Part shown: positions 8,762 to 19,364 of the stretch, in pieces
How positions within the stretch are numbered: position 1 is the first letter of the stretch
Layout: each line of letters starts with the position of its first letter
Assembly: GCA_013322215.1 (NCBI GenBank)
Contig: JAAMEZ010000050.1
Coordinates: forward strand, 1 to 64,000
DNA length: 64,000 nucleotides
Direction: 5' to 3'
Source: Martinezella rhizogenes
Lineage (GTDB): Bacteria > Pseudomonadota > Alphaproteobacteria > Rhizobiales > Rhizobiaceae
Translations under genes and position numbers: made by a program
The notes under the pieces: generated by a model
Seen by the model: the letters and a program-made list of their open reading frames with translations, nothing else
Databases searched by the model: none
What the model was told of the DNA's origin: nothing

Positions 8762-10765
8762 TCAGTCCGTGGCGATGCGGGGACGGCCGCTGGCAGTGGC
8801 GATAAACCGCGCCTCGATCAGCTTACGATTGCCCTCGACCTCGGGCGCATCCACCTGCTCGTCCACCGCCACGACGAGATCCACCGCACCATTCAGCCTT
8901 GCCTGCGCCATAGCGGCTTCGACCGCGCGCGAGCGGGCATCGGCAAAACTCCGGCTCTCGTCGGTAAAACGCAGACTCTCGCCCGCTCCGTTCAAAATAT
9001 AGATGCCATCCTCCGGCATGGTGACGAAGACGATGGCGCTGGCCCGCACCTGGCCAACGACAGCGCCGACGGCATTGGCAACATCCGAATCACCGGGAAT
9101 GGCGCTCTCGGTCGCCAGCATCTCGGCGATCGCAGGATAATAGACCGGAGCGGAAGCGCCGAGCCCGACCAAAGGCCGATCGAGCGAGATGGCGAAACGG
9201 GCGATCCCCGGCGCGCGACGAAGGGCGCGATCGATGGAGATGGACTTGGCGGGATCGAGATCGGCCACGCCGTCCTCGGCCAAGCAGGCGGCAAGGATGA
9301 CATCGGCCGACTGGCGGGTGAGGCGATCGACGATCTTCTGCGCGAGTTCCTCAACGGATGCCGCGATGGGGCGGCCGGAGCCATCCTTCAGCCGCATCGC
9401 CAGCGCCAGTCCCAGGCGGGCCGCTTCGGCATTCCACTGGCTTTGCCGGCCGAGCACATGCATGGCATCCGAAGGTGTCAGGCCGCTCAGATGCACGAGG
9501 CCGCGCGCAACAAGCCGATCCAAAGTCGCCTTCTGCGATGTCATCGTCAGAAGCTTGTCGAGCGCAACGGGAACGGCGCCAATCCGGTCGAACAACGCCT
9601 GCTCGGGTGCTGTCAGACCGCTGGCGAGATGATCGGGCACGCCAGTGCGGAGCGCAAAGCGGCCAGCATTACGGGCAAGATGCGTCGCCCGCAGCTGCTG
9701 CTCCAGCACATTCAGGACGGCATCGTCATGCATGTGAGCGGCAAGGCTGAGCGGCAACAAGCGGCGCGGACCGAGTTCGAACGCGGCGACAAGGCCACGA
9801 TCGTTGATCTTCACTTCGGAATCGCCACCGAGACCATAGGTGCGCATGGCAACAGCCTCGACCATGGTACGATAGCCTCCGACCACCGCGCCATCGGCAT
9901 CGAGCCGCGGCCGGCCATCCTCCATGACGGCGACATCGGTCGTGGTGCCGCCAATATCGGAAACGACCGCATTGTCGAGGCCGGTGAGATAGCGCGCACC
10001 GACAAGGCTTGCGGCCGGACCCGACAGGATCGTCTCGATCGGCCGCAGCTTCGCCTCGTCCGCCGAAATCAGCGCGCCGTCGCCGCGCACCACCATCATC
10101 GGCGCGGATATGCCGCGTGTTGCCAAAAATCCCTCGCAGGCACCGACGAGACGATCGATCATCGACACGAGGCGGGCATTGAGCAGCGTCGTCAAGGCGC
10201 GGCGCGGCCCGCCCAGCTTGGAGGAGAGCTCGTGGCTGCAGGTAACAGGCAGATGCGAGATTTCACGGATGCAATCGCGCACCCTGATTTCATGAGCCGG
10301 ATTCCGCACGGCGAAATAGCCGGCGACGGCGAAGGACGACACCGATTTGGCCAGTTCCGGCAATGCGTCGCGCAGTGCCGTCAGATCGAGCGGGTTTTCA
10401 TTGCCGTGAACATTATGGCCGCCGGGAAGATAGATCACCGGATCCGACCCCAGCGCATCCGCCAAACCATCGCGCCTGAGATCCTCTGGGCCGAAACCGA
10501 TCATGACCAACCCGGCGCGACCGCCCTGCCCTTCCACCAAAGCATTGGTGGCAAGCGTCGTCGAGAGTGACACGAGGCCGATTGCCGCAACAGGAATGTC
10601 GGCCTTGGCGATAACGGCATCGACGGCGCCGGCAATGCCCACGGCCAGATCGTGCCGCGTGGTCAGCGATTTCGCCTTGGCTATCACGCCATCGGTTTCG
10701 TGGAAGAGAACGGCATCGGTGTAGGTTCCACCCGTATCGATGCCGAGCAGGAAATGAGACGTCAC
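8762..10765 (-). CDS. Hydantoinase/oxoprolinase family protein
   Basis: A protein of about 667 residues with the hydantoinase A architecture. The N-terminal phosphate-binding loop LGIDTGGTYTDAVLF is followed by a second ATPase-type loop, SDIGGTTTDVAV, near the middle. These families open five-membered lactam or imide rings (5-oxoproline, hydantoins, N-methylhydantoin) with ATP, usually with a B subunit. No B subunit is seen here, so the substrate cannot be named. The likely start is GTG 10765 (VTSHFLLGID), where family similarity begins; an upstream ATG at 10837 would add 24 residues of unlikely sequence. Confidence 0.85.
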   Translation of the reverse strand: MTSHFLLGIDTGGTYTDAVLFHETDGVIAKAKSLTTRHDLAVGIAGAVDAVIAKADIPVAAIGLVSLSTTLATNALVEGQGGRAGLVMIGFGPEDLRRDGLADALGSDPVIYLPGGHNVHGNENPLDLTALRDALPELAKSVSSFAVAGYFAVRNPAHEIRVRDCIREISHLPVTCSHELSSKLGGPRRALTTLLNARLVSMIDRLVGACEGFLATRGISAPMMVVRGDGALISADEAKLRPIETILSGPAASLVGARYLTGLDNAVVSDIGGTTTDVAVMEDGRPRLDADGAVVGGYRTMVEAVAMRTYGLGGDSEVKINDRGLVAAFELGPRRLLPLSLAAHMHDDAVLNVLEQQLRATHLARNAGRFALRTGVPDHLASGLTAPEQALFDRIGAVPVALDKLLTMTSQKATLDRLVARGLVHLSGLTPSDAMHVLGRQSQWNAEAARLGLALAMRLKDGSGRPIAASVEELAQKIVDRLTRQSADVILAACLAEDGVADLDPAKSISIDRALRRAPGIARFAISLDRPLVGLGASAPVYYPAIAEMLATESAIPGDSDVANAVGAVVGQVRASAIVFVTMPEDGIYILNGAGESLRFTDESRSFADARSRAVEAAMAQARLNGAVDLVVAVDEQVDAPEVEGNRKLIEARFIATASGRPRIATD

Positions 10766-10852
10766 GACAATATCCAGCCCTTGAATGCACTGTGATGCCG
10801 TTATTGCACCCTTCCGGGCCGAGCCGCTAGCTGGCAAGCGGCAAAAACAGTT

Positions 10853-12247
10853 CTATCGCCTCGTCACCCTCATCGGCAAACCGCCACGCGGCTGGGTGGT
10901 CAGCTTCTGCACCGGCCAGGGATCGGTGTCCTCCGTCAGGTCGAAGCGGAAGCGGCGCATCATGACGGCAAGGGCAATAACTGCTTCCTGGAGCGCGAAT
11001 GTCGCGCCGATGCAGACGCGGGGACCTGCCCCGAAAGGCAGATACTGGAAGCGGTTGATCTTGGCGCGATTCTCCGGAAGAAAGCGCTCCGGCATGAAGG
11101 CGCGCGGCTTTTCCCAGTAGAGTTCGTGGCGATGCAGCGTCCAGGGCATGATGAGAACGGTGATGCCCTTCTCCATCGTCACGCGCTCGCCCGTGGCGCT
11201 CGTCCATTCGTCATCGGCGATCGCGGCGCGATTGATCGACGGTGCCGGCGGATAGAGGCGCATCGCCTCCTCGAAGGCGGCGCGGACATGCGGCATCAGG
11301 TCAAGCCAGGCGACCGGCTCTGCATCGGTTGCAAGCACCCGGTCGATTTCCTCTTCCATGGCCTGGCGTATGTGCGGGCTGTTGGCGACGCAATAGAGCG
11401 TCCAGGCAAGCGCACGGGCCGTCGTCTCGTGGCCTGCGCCGATGAAGGTCAGGATATTGTCCTCGATCTCCTCCATCGTCAGTCCGTCGGGGCCGGCTTT
11501 TTCCAGAAGCAGCGTCAGAAAATCATCCGGCGCGCTGGCGCGATCCCTACGCATCTTTTCCAGGCGCTGGTCCATGGTGTTGCGAACGATGCCACGGAAC
11601 TTGTCGAGCATGCGCTGGCCGCCGATGCGGGTGACGCGCGGCACCCAGGGAGGGGCGCGCAGGAGATCCATGGGATCGACACGGCCCATGCGGTGCAGCA
11701 GCTCGTTGACGTCGTCGGAAAAACTCGTGCTTTCGGTGACGATCTCGCCGGAGAACAATGTCTCGGCCAGGATGACGAAGGTCAGCTCGGTCATGTCAGC
11801 AGCGATATCGAATACCGCGCCTTCGTCGCCGATCTCCTCGTATTTCTGCAGGTAGTCCAGGCTCTGGCTCAGCATCTGGCCGGCGAAACCCTGGGCGTGG
11901 CGCGGCGTGAACACCGGTGCCACAGCCTTGCGCGAGCGCTTCCACACCGGCCCTTCCGCCGTCAGCAGGCCATCGCGCAGGATCGGCCGCAGCACGAGCT
12001 GGCGGATATCGGCCATGCGGTAATTGGCGGCGTTGTCGACCAGGACATGCTTGATCAGGCCGGGATCGTTGACGATCAGCGTGCGCTCGTTGAAGAACTT
12101 GGTCTTGATCCAGGGCAGCGTATAGGAGGGCTCGCCCCAGAGCTCGAGCGGATTGCGCAGGATGGTCTTGATGATAGTCCACCGCGACGGCGGAATGGTG
12201 CGCGGGATCGGCGCCGGCGGGGAGAAGGCTTCCGGAATCATGTCCAT
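10853..12247 (-). CDS. Cytochrome P450
   Basis: A 464-residue soluble P450. The heme loop FGAGPRVCIG ends the conserved region, with Cys412 as the thiolate ligand. The oxygen-activation helix reads FIGAGHETTARAL, and a K-helix ExxR is present in AFEEAMRLYPP. ATG 12247 is chosen because GAGGAG lies eight bases upstream. The closest relatives I recall are rhizobial P450s of unknown substrate. No ferredoxin or reductase gene adjoins it, so electron donors must come from elsewhere. It lies between the hydantoinase-like gene and the DUF1402 gene, all on the same strand but separated by gaps. Confidence 0.93.
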   Translation of the reverse strand: MDMIPEAFSPPAPIPRTIPPSRWTIIKTILRNPLELWGEPSYTLPWIKTKFFNERTLIVNDPGLIKHVLVDNAANYRMADIRQLVLRPILRDGLLTAEGPVWKRSRKAVAPVFTPRHAQGFAGQMLSQSLDYLQKYEEIGDEGAVFDIAADMTELTFVILAETLFSGEIVTESTSFSDDVNELLHRMGRVDPMDLLRAPPWVPRVTRIGGQRMLDKFRGIVRNTMDQRLEKMRRDRASAPDDFLTLLLEKAGPDGLTMEEIEDNILTFIGAGHETTARALAWTLYCVANSPHIRQAMEEEIDRVLATDAEPVAWLDLMPHVRAAFEEAMRLYPPAPSINRAAIADDEWTSATGERVTMEKGITVLIMPWTLHRHELYWEKPRAFMPERFLPENRAKINRFQYLPFGAGPRVCIGATFALQEAVIALAVMMRRFRFDLTEDTDPWPVQKLTTQPRGGLPMRVTRR

Positions 12248-12368
12248 GGGATCAACTCTCCTCGAAAACCAGCCATTTCCCGAACGAACACGACCGGAGC
12301 GGCGCACCCGTTCGATATGGGGAACGCCGCCCGTGAAATCCAGGCGATAAAACGTCGCGCAGAACTTC

Positions 12369-13322
12369 TTAGAGCAACGACTTCAGATCGCTCAGCTTAT
12401 CATTGATGAGCCAACCATAGTAATTCTCTTCCGGCCAGACCGGCTGCGAAGAGCCACGGTTCTTGGCCGCGAGGGCCGCGGCGCGCTTGCGAGAGTTACC
12501 GAGATTATAAAGCGTCGCGGTGATGCCGGGATTGCCTGAGATATCCATGCCGGCGATCGAGCGATAATCGTCGATCGACTTGCGGATCGAAGCGGCAACG
12601 AAGGCCAGCGACAGATCCGGATCCATGATCGCCTTGTAGACGCCGCCGGCATCCTTTTCATTGAGCTTCGGGATGCCCGAGGTACGGCTGACCAAATCCG
12701 ACAGCTCAAGCGCCGTCAGCGGATTGACCTGGCCGAGGCCGAAGGTCTGTCCGGCATAGAATGGCTGGAAGAAGACCGCGCTGAAGCGATTGTCCGGATA
12801 AGATTTGCCGGCGACCGTCTTGCCGCGGAAATCGTCTTCCCAGACATCCTCGCGGCAGGTCCAGAGACTATATGAATCACCCTTGCCCTTACAGGCATCG
12901 AATTGCGGCCGGGCGACGAAATCATCGACGTTTTCACCGTTGTAGGCAAAACGAAAGCTCTGGCCGGCATAGGATGCGGCCTTGACGTAATAGGACTGCA
13001 GGCCGTCATAGGCGTCGACATTGTAGGTATGTTCGCCGACGAGCGCGCCGATGATGTGGATCGGCTCGATGCCATAGGCCCGTGCCGTCGACTTGATCTT
13101 CGACATCAGCTTCGTATCGGTCGCCAGCAGTTCGCGGACCTTCTGATACTTGCGGTCGAAGGTGGAGTTCGTACCCCGTGTACGGCGAACGGAAGCGCCG
13201 GGAACCGGTGGCTGCTCGGCATTGCGATTGCCCGGAGGCACCGAGGTCGCCGCATCCGCATAGGCGGGGACCCAGGAGAGGCTGACGACCGCCAGAAGAA
13301 GAGTGATCAGTATACGTCGCAA
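12369..13322 (-). CDS. DUF1402 family exported protein
   Basis: A 317-residue protein with a signal peptide of about 22 residues (RRILITLLLAVVSLSWVP, then an AYADA cleavage region). The mature part matches the rhizobial DUF1402 family. Two features recall lytic transglycosylases: IIGALVGEHTYNVD with a glutamate early in the domain, and FGLGQVNPLTALEL, which resembles the GxGxMQ-type substrate loop of that fold. A peptidoglycan-related role is therefore plausible but not shown. A second, non-overlapping gene could not be fitted in the 275 bases upstream. Confidence 0.8.
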   Translation of the reverse strand: MRRILITLLLAVVSLSWVPAYADAATSVPPGNRNAEQPPVPGASVRRTRGTNSTFDRKYQKVRELLATDTKLMSKIKSTARAYGIEPIHIIGALVGEHTYNVDAYDGLQSYYVKAASYAGQSFRFAYNGENVDDFVARPQFDACKGKGDSYSLWTCREDVWEDDFRGKTVAGKSYPDNRFSAVFFQPFYAGQTFGLGQVNPLTALELSDLVSRTSGIPKLNEKDAGGVYKAIMDPDLSLAFVAASIRKSIDDYRSIAGMDISGNPGITATLYNLGNSRKRAAALAAKNRGSSQPVWPEENYYGWLINDKLSDLKSLL

Positions 13323-13420
13323 GATGGCTGTCCTGTCGAAGTTTCAACCGATGTTTCCGTGCGCGTCCCTGACGGATAATCTTGGCCGAATAAAGCCATC
13401 CGACACAAAGAAACGGGCCA

Positions 13421-13535
13421 CTAGAGCGGATGATTTTAGGTCAGGTCGACCTAAAATCTGAATCCGCTCTAGAATCAAAAAAGTAGAGCGTGATGTCGTC
13501 CGAAAACCCCACACACTTTTCGGCATCACGCTCTA
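13421..13535. repeat. Two-hairpin intergenic element (RIME type), copy A
   Basis: Module 1 is CTAGAGCGGA (13421-13430) paired with TCCGCTCTAG (13463-13472), enclosing a second palindrome around GTCGAC. Module 2 is TAGAGCGTGATG (13484-13495) paired with CATCACGCTCTA (13524-13535), with the core AAAACC...CACTTTT in its loop. A second copy lies at 29582-29697. It resembles the rhizobial intergenic mosaic elements. Apparent reading frames across it are a by-product of the palindromes. Confidence 0.88.
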
Positions 13536-13597
13536 ACTAAAAAGTTAACGGCCCGTTGTCGAGTGCTTACTGTTTTAGATCGCCTTGAGCTGTCCAG

Positions 13598-14908
13598 TTA
13601 CAGGATGAAGCGGGACAGGTCGGTGTTGGTGGCGAGGTCGCCGACATGCTCGCGGACATAGGCGGCATCGATGGTCACCGACACGCCGGCGCGGTCAGAG
13701 GCGTTGTAGGAGATATCGTCGAGCACGCGCTCCATGACCGTCTGCAGGCGACGGGCGCCGATATTCTCGACGGTGGAGTTCAGATGTACGGCGACGTCGG
13801 CGAGAGCGTCGATCGCATCATCCGTGAAGTCGAGCTTCAGGTCTTCCGTTTCCATCAGTGCCTTGTACTGGCGGATGAGGCTGGCTTCCGGCTCGGTCAG
13901 GATGCGGCGGAAATCTTCCTTGGTCAGCGGCCGGAGCTCGACGCGGATCGGCAGACGGCCCTGCAATTCCGGCAGCAGATCCGAAGGCTTGGAGACGTGG
14001 AAGGCGCCGGAGGCAATGAAGAGGATATGGTCCGTCTTGACCGGGCCGTACTTCGTCGAAACCGTCGTGCCTTCGACCAGCGGCAGCAGGTCGCGCTGCA
14101 CGCCTTCACGCGAGACGCCGGCACCCATGCCGCCGTCGCGGGCGGCGATCTTGTCGATCTCGTCGAGGAAGACGATGCCGTCATTTTCGGCGGATTGCAC
14201 GGCTTCGCGCTGGATCGCTTCGTTGTCGATCAGCTTGTCGGATTCGTCGCGCACCAGTTCCTTGTAGGAATCCTTGACCGTGGTGCGAACCTTCTTCGTG
14301 CGGCCGCCCATGGCCTTGCCGAACATTTCGGAGAGGTTGAGAACGCCGATATTGGCGCCGGGCATGCCGGGGATTTCGAAACCGCCGGGCATGCCGGAGC
14401 CGGTGTCGGCCACTTCGATATCGATTTCCTTGTCGTCGAGCTGGCCGTCGCGCAGCTTCTTGCGGAAGCTGTCACGCGTCGCCGGTGACGCGGTAGCACC
14501 AACCAGCGCATCGAGGACGCGTTCTTCAGCGCTCATATGCGCCTTGGCCTGCACCTCGGCTCGCTTCTTTTCGCGCACCAGGCCGATGCCGACTTCGACG
14601 AGGTCACGGACGATCTGTTCGACGTCACGGCCGACATAGCCGACTTCAGTGAACTTCGTGGCTTCGACCTTGATGAAGGGAGCGCCGGCAAGCTTGGCAA
14701 GGCGACGGGAGATTTCCGTCTTGCCGACACCGGTCGGGCCGATCATCAGGATGTTCTTGGGCATGACTTCGTCGCGGAGCTCGGGTTCGAGCTGCTGGCG
14801 GCGCCAGCGATTGCGCAATGCGATCGCCACGGCACGCTTGGCCTCATGTTGGCCGACAATGTAACGATCGAGCTCCGAAACGATCTCGCGGGGGGAAAAA
14901 GTGGTCAT
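13598..14908 (-). CDS. hslU: ATP-dependent protease ATPase subunit HslU
   Basis: A 436-residue AAA+ unfoldase that forms the HslUV protease with HslV. Walker A GPTGVGKT is at 57-64 and Walker B reads [10 protein letters not shown]. The inserted I-domain lies between them (about residues 110-240), and the C-terminal tail ends RFIL, which docks into the protease ring. It follows hslV by 44 bases on the same strand, so they form an operon. HslUV degrades misfolded proteins during heat stress; in other rhizobia the operon is under RpoH control, but I could not identify a clear heat-shock promoter here. Confidence 0.98.
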   Translation of the reverse strand: MTTFSPREIVSELDRYIVGQHEAKRAVAIALRNRWRRQQLEPELRDEVMPKNILMIGPTGVGKTEISRRLAKLAGAPFIKVEATKFTEVGYVGRDVEQIVRDLVEVGIGLVREKKRAEVQAKAHMSAEERVLDALVGATASPATRDSFRKKLRDGQLDDKEIDIEVADTGSGMPGGFEIPGMPGANIGVLNLSEMFGKAMGGRTKKVRTTVKDSYKELVRDESDKLIDNEAIQREAVQSAENDGIVFLDEIDKIAARDGGMGAGVSREGVQRDLLPLVEGTTVSTKYGPVKTDHILFIASGAFHVSKPSDLLPELQGRLPIRVELRPLTKEDFRRILTEPEASLIRQYKALMETEDLKLDFTDDAIDALADVAVHLNSTVENIGARRLQTVMERVLDDISYNASDRAGVSVTIDAAYVREHVGDLATNTDLSRFIL

Positions 14909-14952
14909 TTCGTATGTTCCCTGTCAGGGCTAGAAACTATCAAGAGAGGAAC

Positions 14953-15480
14953 TTAGGCTTCGGCATCGAGCGTTTCGACAACCACATTGTGGTTGGTGTA
15001 GACGCAGATGTCGGCAGCGATGTCGAGGGCGCGGCGGGCGACGTCTTCTGCCGATTTGTCGCTATCCATGAGGGCCCGCGCGGCGGCGAGCGCATAATTG
15101 CCGCCAGAACCGATCGCGAGCGCACCATGCTCGGGCTCAAGCACATCGCCGTTGCCGGTGATGGCGAGCGTTATGTTCTTGTCGGCAACCAGCATCATGG
15201 CTTCGAGATTGCGCAGATATTTGTCCGTGCGCCAGTCCTTAGCGAGCTCGACGGCGGCGCGCATCAACTGGCCGGGATATTGTTCGAGCTTCTTTTCAAG
15301 GCGTTCGAGCAGGGTGAAGGCATCGGCGGTCGCGCCGGCGAAACCGGCGATGACATCGCCCTTGCCGATGCGGCGAACCTTGCGCGCATTGCCCTTCATT
15401 ACGGTCTGGCCAAGGCTCACCTGGCCATCACCAGCCATCACGACCTTGCCGTCCTTGCGAATAGTCACGATTGTCGTCAT
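14953..15480 (-). CDS. hslV: ATP-dependent protease peptidase subunit HslV
   Basis: A 175-residue proteasome-like peptidase. The mature chain begins at Thr2 ([19 protein letters not shown]), the catalytic nucleophile after removal of Met1. [14 protein letters not shown] is the conserved C-terminal half motif. It assembles into two hexameric rings capped by HslU, whose gene follows. Divergent from hisB, with 213 bases between them that must serve both promoters. Confidence 0.98.
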   Translation of the reverse strand: MTTIVTIRKDGKVVMAGDGQVSLGQTVMKGNARKVRRIGKGDVIAGFAGATADAFTLLERLEKKLEQYPGQLMRAAVELAKDWRTDKYLRNLEAMMLVADKNITLAITGNGDVLEPEHGALAIGSGGNYALAAARALMDSDKSAEDVARRALDIAADICVYTNHNVVVETLDAEA

Positions 15481-15693
15481 TTAACACCTGTTTGCCCCCG
15501 TTCCGGCGGGCTTTCTGCCGGGCCGCTTATCGGCCCCGTCAGCAACTATGTAAGAGGGGTTTTTGCGATTGCAAATGGCGGCCGCACCCGAATGATGGCG
15601 GCAAGCCGGCTAAACGCGTAAGGCCCACGCGTAACTTCTGGATATTTCCCGATACGCCTGATAAGGAACGGCCGTATTCCGATGGAGCAGCCC

Positions 15694-16302
15694 ATGGCAG
15701 AGACCGCAGCGAGCCGCACGGCAAGCATTTCCCGCAAGACCAACGAGACCTCGGTCTCCGTTTCCGTCAATATCGACGGCAGCGGCAAATCGACGATTTC
15801 GACCGGGGTCGGCTTCTTCGACCATATGCTGGAACAGCTGTCGCGACATTCGCTGATCGACATGGACATCGACACCAAGGGCGACCTGCATGTCGACGAC
15901 CATCATGCGGTTGAGGATACCGGCATCGCCATCGGCCAGGCCATTGCCAAGGCGCTGGGCGACCGGCGCGGCATCACCCGCTATGCCTCGATCGACCTCG
16001 CGATGGACGAGACGATGACGAAAGCCGCCGTCGATCTTTCCGGCCGGCCCTTTCTCGTCTGGAACGTTTCGTTCAGCGCCCCGAAGATCGGCACATTCGA
16101 TACCGAGCTGGTGCGCGAGTTCTTCCAGGCCTTGGCGCAGAACGCCGGCATCACGCTGCATATCCTCAATCATTATGGCGCCAACAATCACCATATAGCC
16201 GAGACATGCTTCAAGGCCGTTGCGCGCGCATTGCGCACCGCAACCGAGATCGATCCACGGCAGGCAGGCCGGGTGCCCTCGACGAAAGGCACGCTCGCCT
16301 GA
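15694..16302 (+). CDS. hisB: Imidazoleglycerol-phosphate dehydratase
   Basis: A 202-residue monofunctional HisB (no phosphatase domain), catalysing the sixth step of histidine synthesis. The metal-binding repeats are visible: [14 protein letters not shown] and [15 protein letters not shown] 15694 is preferred over ATG 15682 because GGAG lies six bases before it and the conserved N-terminus begins MAETAAS. It heads a his cluster in which hisB, a DUF2628 gene, hisH, hisA, hisF and hisE run closely spaced in one direction. Confidence 0.97.
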   Translation: MAETAASRTASISRKTNETSVSVSVNIDGSGKSTISTGVGFFDHMLEQLSRHSLIDMDIDTKGDLHVDDHHAVEDTGIAIGQAIAKALGDRRGITRYASIDLAMDETMTKAAVDLSGRPFLVWNVSFSAPKIGTFDTELVREFFQALAQNAGITLHILNHYGANNHHIAETCFKAVARALRTATEIDPRQAGRVPSTKGTLA

Positions 16303-16325
16303 GCCCCAACCTGGGGAAGTGAAGA

Positions 16326-16823
16326 ATGGCAAGCTATCTGATTTTGACCTCGCCCGGAGCGCCGAACCGATCCGAAGCATCGGATCGGTATCGCGACGAG
16401 ACGCGGTTCATCCGTGACGGTTTTTCGTGGAAGGCGTTCCTGTTTCCGACGCTCTGGATGCTTTTCCATCGGCTTTGGCTGTATGCGATCACCGCTTTCC
16501 TGCTGCAGGGCATTGCGCTGGAACTGATGCGCCAGCCGGGCTTTTTCGCTGCCGGGGCCGCGCTGCTGCTGGGTGTGCATGTTCTTGCAGCCCTTGAAGG
16601 GCCACATGCGATCAGCGATCGCCTCATCGGCCGTGGCTGGAAGATCAAGAACCTCGTCTCGGCCCATGATCTGGCGACCGCGGAGGAAATCCATTTTTCC
16701 GGCATCGAGCAGGAAGCAAGCCCGGATATCCATCCAAAGAATTGGGATATTCCTGCCAAAAATACCAATACCAGCCGCCCGGGCCCGAGCTTCGGCCTTC
16801 CCGGCTATGACGGAGGACGCTGA
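16326..16823 (+). CDS. DUF2628 domain membrane protein in the his operon
   Basis: A 165-residue protein of the DUF2628 family. A soluble N-terminus of about 35 residues is followed by hydrophobic stretches at about 42-58 ([19 protein letters not shown]) and 60-95, then a polar C-terminus. It is inserted between hisB and hisH, 23 bases after one and two bases before the other, so it must be co-transcribed with histidine genes. No link to histidine synthesis is known to me; the position is conserved in many rhizobia, as I recall. Confidence 0.85.
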   Translation: MASYLILTSPGAPNRSEASDRYRDETRFIRDGFSWKAFLFPTLWMLFHRLWLYAITAFLLQGIALELMRQPGFFAAGAALLLGVHVLAALEGPHAISDRLIGRGWKIKNLVSAHDLATAEEIHFSGIEQEASPDIHPKNWDIPAKNTNTSRPGPSFGLPGYDGGR

Positions 16824-16825
16824 CC

Positions 16826-17476
16826 ATGCGGGTCGCGATTATCGACTATGGTTCCGGCAATCTACGCTCGGCCACCAAGGCCTTCGAACGGGCCGCCCGC
16901 GAGGCGGGCATAGACGCACATATCGACCTGACCGATGACGCCGAGCGTGTCGCCACCGCAGACCGCATCGTGCTTCCCGGCGTCGGCGCCTATGCCGATT
17001 GCCGTCGGGGCCTCGATGCCGTGCCGGGCATGGCGGAAGCGGTCATCGACGTCGTGGAACACAAGGCCCGCCCCTTCCTCGGTATCTGCGTTGGCATGCA
17101 GCTGATGTCGTCGCGCGGGCTGGAAAAGACGATCACGAAAGGCTTCGGCTGGATCAGGGGCGACGTCAAGGAAATGACGCCCAGCGACCCCGGCCTGAAA
17201 ATCCCGCAGATCGGCTGGAACACGCTGGAGCTGCGCCACCCGCATGCTCTGTTCGACGGGATTGCGACCGGGCCGGACGGTTTGCATGCCTATTTCGTCC
17301 ATTCCTACCATCTGGCAGCGGACCACGGCGACGATGTCATCGCGACGACGAGCTATGGCGGGCCGATGACCGCCTTTGTCGGCCGCGACAATATCGCCGG
17401 CGCGCAATTCCATCCGGAAAAGAGCCAGAAGCTCGGCCTTGCCCTGATCGCCAATTTCCTGCGCTGGAAGCCGTAA
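16826..17476 (+). CDS. hisH: Imidazole glycerol phosphate synthase, glutamine amidotransferase subunit
   Basis: A 216-residue class I amidotransferase. The nucleophile is Cys88 in GICVGMQL, and the His-Glu pair of the triad is in FHPEKSQ near residue 194. It releases ammonia from glutamine and passes it to HisF. GGAGG lies nine bases before ATG 16826. It is separated from hisF by hisA, the usual rhizobial order. Confidence 0.97.
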   Translation: MRVAIIDYGSGNLRSATKAFERAAREAGIDAHIDLTDDAERVATADRIVLPGVGAYADCRRGLDAVPGMAEAVIDVVEHKARPFLGICVGMQLMSSRGLEKTITKGFGWIRGDVKEMTPSDPGLKIPQIGWNTLELRHPHALFDGIATGPDGLHAYFVHSYHLAADHGDDVIATTSYGGPMTAFVGRDNIAGAQFHPEKSQKLGLALIANFLRWKP

Positions 17477-17500
17477 GGCTCGCGCTAAAAGGACAAAAAC

Positions 17501-18244
17501 ATGATTCTCTTTCCCGCAATCGACCTCAAGGACGGGCAATGCGTGCGCCTCAAGCTCGGCGACATGGAGCAGGCGACCGTCTACAACCCCGATCCCGGCG
17601 CGCAGGCGAAAGCCTTTGAAGACCAGGGCTTCGAATGGCTGCATGTCGTCGATCTCAACGGCGCTTTCGCCGGCGAGACCGTGAACGGCGCTGCCGTCGA
17701 CGCCATTCTCAAGGCAACCAAGAACCCGGTGCAGCTCGGCGGCGGTATCCGCACGCTCGAGCACATGGAAAACTGGCTGTCACGCGGCCTTGCCCGCGTC
17801 ATCCTCGGCACGGTGGCGGTGCGCGATCCAGCGCTTGTCGTGGAAGCCTGCCGCCATTTCCCGGGTCATATCGCCGTCGGCATCGACGCCAAGGGTGGCA
17901 AGGTGGCGGTCGAAGGCTGGGCCGAAGCTTCCGAGCTTGGCGTCATCGAACTCGCCAGGAAATTCGAGGGCGCCGGCGTTGCGGCAATCATCTATACCGA
18001 TATCGACCGCGACGGCATTCTGACAGGCATTAACTGGGACTCGACACTGGAGCTGGCCGAGGCCGTTTCCATTCCGGTCATCGCCTCCGGCGGGCTGGCC
18101 TCGATGGACGATATCCGTCGCATGACACAGCCGGATGCCCGCAAACTGGAAGGTGCGATTTCCGGCCGCGCGCTCTATGATGGCCGGATCGATCCGAAAG
18201 AGGCACTGGCCCTGATCAAGCAGGCCAAGGAGGCAGTGCAATGA
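17501..18244 (+). CDS. hisA: ProFAR isomerase HisA
   Basis: A 247-residue TIM-barrel enzyme that isomerises the ribosyl group of ProFAR to PRFAR. The catalytic aspartates fit Asp8 (FPAIDLKDG) and the aspartate in [15 protein letters not shown]; the phosphate loops QLGGGIRT and [12 protein letters not shown] are present. Its stop codon overlaps the start of hisF as ATGA, indicating coupled translation. Confidence 0.97.
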   Translation: MILFPAIDLKDGQCVRLKLGDMEQATVYNPDPGAQAKAFEDQGFEWLHVVDLNGAFAGETVNGAAVDAILKATKNPVQLGGGIRTLEHMENWLSRGLARVILGTVAVRDPALVVEACRHFPGHIAVGIDAKGGKVAVEGWAEASELGVIELARKFEGAGVAAIIYTDIDRDGILTGINWDSTLELAEAVSIPVIASGGLASMDDIRRMTQPDARKLEGAISGRALYDGRIDPKEALALIKQAKEAVQ

Positions 18245-19029
18245 CCCTGAAAGCCCGCGTCATCCCCTGCCTCGACGTCAAGGACGGCCGCGTCGTCAAG
18301 GGCGTCAACTTTCTCAATCTCGTCGATGCCGGCGATCCGGTCGAGGCCGCCAAAGCCTATGACGCTGCCGGTGCAGACGAACTCTGCTTCCTCGACATCA
18401 CCGCCTCCTCGGACAATCGCGACACCATCTTCGACGTGGTGGCCCGCACGGCGGAACAATGCTTCATGCCCGTTACCGTCGGCGGCGGCGTGCGCACCAT
18501 CGCCGACATCCGCAAGCTGCTGCTTTGTGGCGCCGACAAGGTTTCGATCAATTCGGCGGCGGTCAACAATCCGGATTTCGTTGCCGAAGCGGCCGACAAG
18601 TTCGGCAACCAGTGCATCGTCGTTTCGATCGACGCCAAGCGCCGCCGGACCGAGGCGCTCGATGGCGACAATATGAGCGCCTGGGAGATCTACACCCACG
18701 GCGGCCGCAACGCGACCGGCATCGATGCCGTCGATTTTGCCCGCAAGATGGTCGAGCGCGGCGCCGGCGAGCTGCTCGTCACCTCCATGGATCGCGACGG
18801 CACCAAGGTCGGCTACGATCTGGAGCTGACGCGGGCGATTGCCGATGCGGTGCGCGTGCCCGTCATCGCGTCGGGCGGCGTCGGCGATCTCGACGATCTC
18901 GTTGCCGGCGTCAAGGAAGGCCATGCGACGGCGGTGCTTGCCGCTTCGATCTTCCACTTCGGCACCTACTCAGTGGGCGAGGCAAAGCGCTACATGGCTG
19001 AGCGCGGCATTCCCATGCGGCTGGATTAG
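18241..19029 (+). CDS. hisF: Imidazole glycerol phosphate synthase, cyclase subunit
   Basis: A 262-residue TIM barrel that joins with HisH to make imidazole glycerol phosphate and AICAR. Asp12 in [14 protein letters not shown] and the aspartate in VVSIDAKRR are the expected catalytic pair. The phosphate-binding loops TVGGGVRT and [12 protein letters not shown] are complete. It overlaps hisA by four bases and precedes hisE by 13 bases. Confidence 0.98.
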   Translation: MTLKARVIPCLDVKDGRVVKGVNFLNLVDAGDPVEAAKAYDAAGADELCFLDITASSDNRDTIFDVVARTAEQCFMPVTVGGGVRTIADIRKLLLCGADKVSINSAAVNNPDFVAEAADKFGNQCIVVSIDAKRRRTEALDGDNMSAWEIYTHGGRNATGIDAVDFARKMVERGAGELLVTSMDRDGTKVGYDLELTRAIADAVRVPVIASGGVGDLDDLVAGVKEGHATAVLAASIFHFGTYSVGEAKRYMAERGIPMRLD

Positions 19030-19042
19030 GAGACAGCGAGCG

Positions 19043-19357
19043 ATGAGCGGATTTACCCTTTCAGACCTCGAACGTATCGTCGAGGAGCGCTCCAAGGCTT
19101 CGCCGGACCAATCCTGGACGGCGAAACTTTTTGCCGGCGGGCAGCCGAAAGCCGCCAAGAAACTCGGCGAAGAAGCGATCGAAGCCGTGATGGCAGCGGT
19201 TGCCAACGATCGCGACAACCTCACTTATGAGGCCGCCGATCTGCTATATCATCTTTTAGTCGTATTGAAGATTGCCGGCATTCCGTTAGAGAATGTCATG
19301 GGTGAGCTCGAAAGGCGCACCTCACAATCCGGCCTTCAAGAAAAGGCCAGCCGGTAA
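19043..19357 (+). CDS. hisE: Phosphoribosyl-ATP pyrophosphatase
   Basis: A 104-residue MazG-like enzyme for the second histidine step, encoded separately from hisI, as is normal in alphaproteobacteria. [14 protein letters not shown] and [12 protein letters not shown] are the metal-binding helices. ATG 19043 follows AGGAGA by 10 bases and gives the conserved start [10 protein letters not shown]; longer frames upstream overlap hisF. coaA starts eight bases after its stop codon. Confidence 0.96.
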   Translation: MSGFTLSDLERIVEERSKASPDQSWTAKLFAGGQPKAAKKLGEEAIEAVMAAVANDRDNLTYEAADLLYHLLVVLKIAGIPLENVMGELERRTSQSGLQEKASR

Positions 19358-19364
19358 GAACGCG

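Noticed and set aside
13344-13529. Apparent small protein on the minus strand (61 codons)
   Set aside because: It lies inside the two-hairpin repeat at 13421-13535. A similar frame appears at the second copy (29509-29745) because the repeat sequence itself translates alike; there is no independent coding evidence.
15481-15693. RpoH heat-shock promoter for hslVU
   Set aside because: No convincing CTTG-type -35 with a suitably spaced -10 was found on the minus strand.
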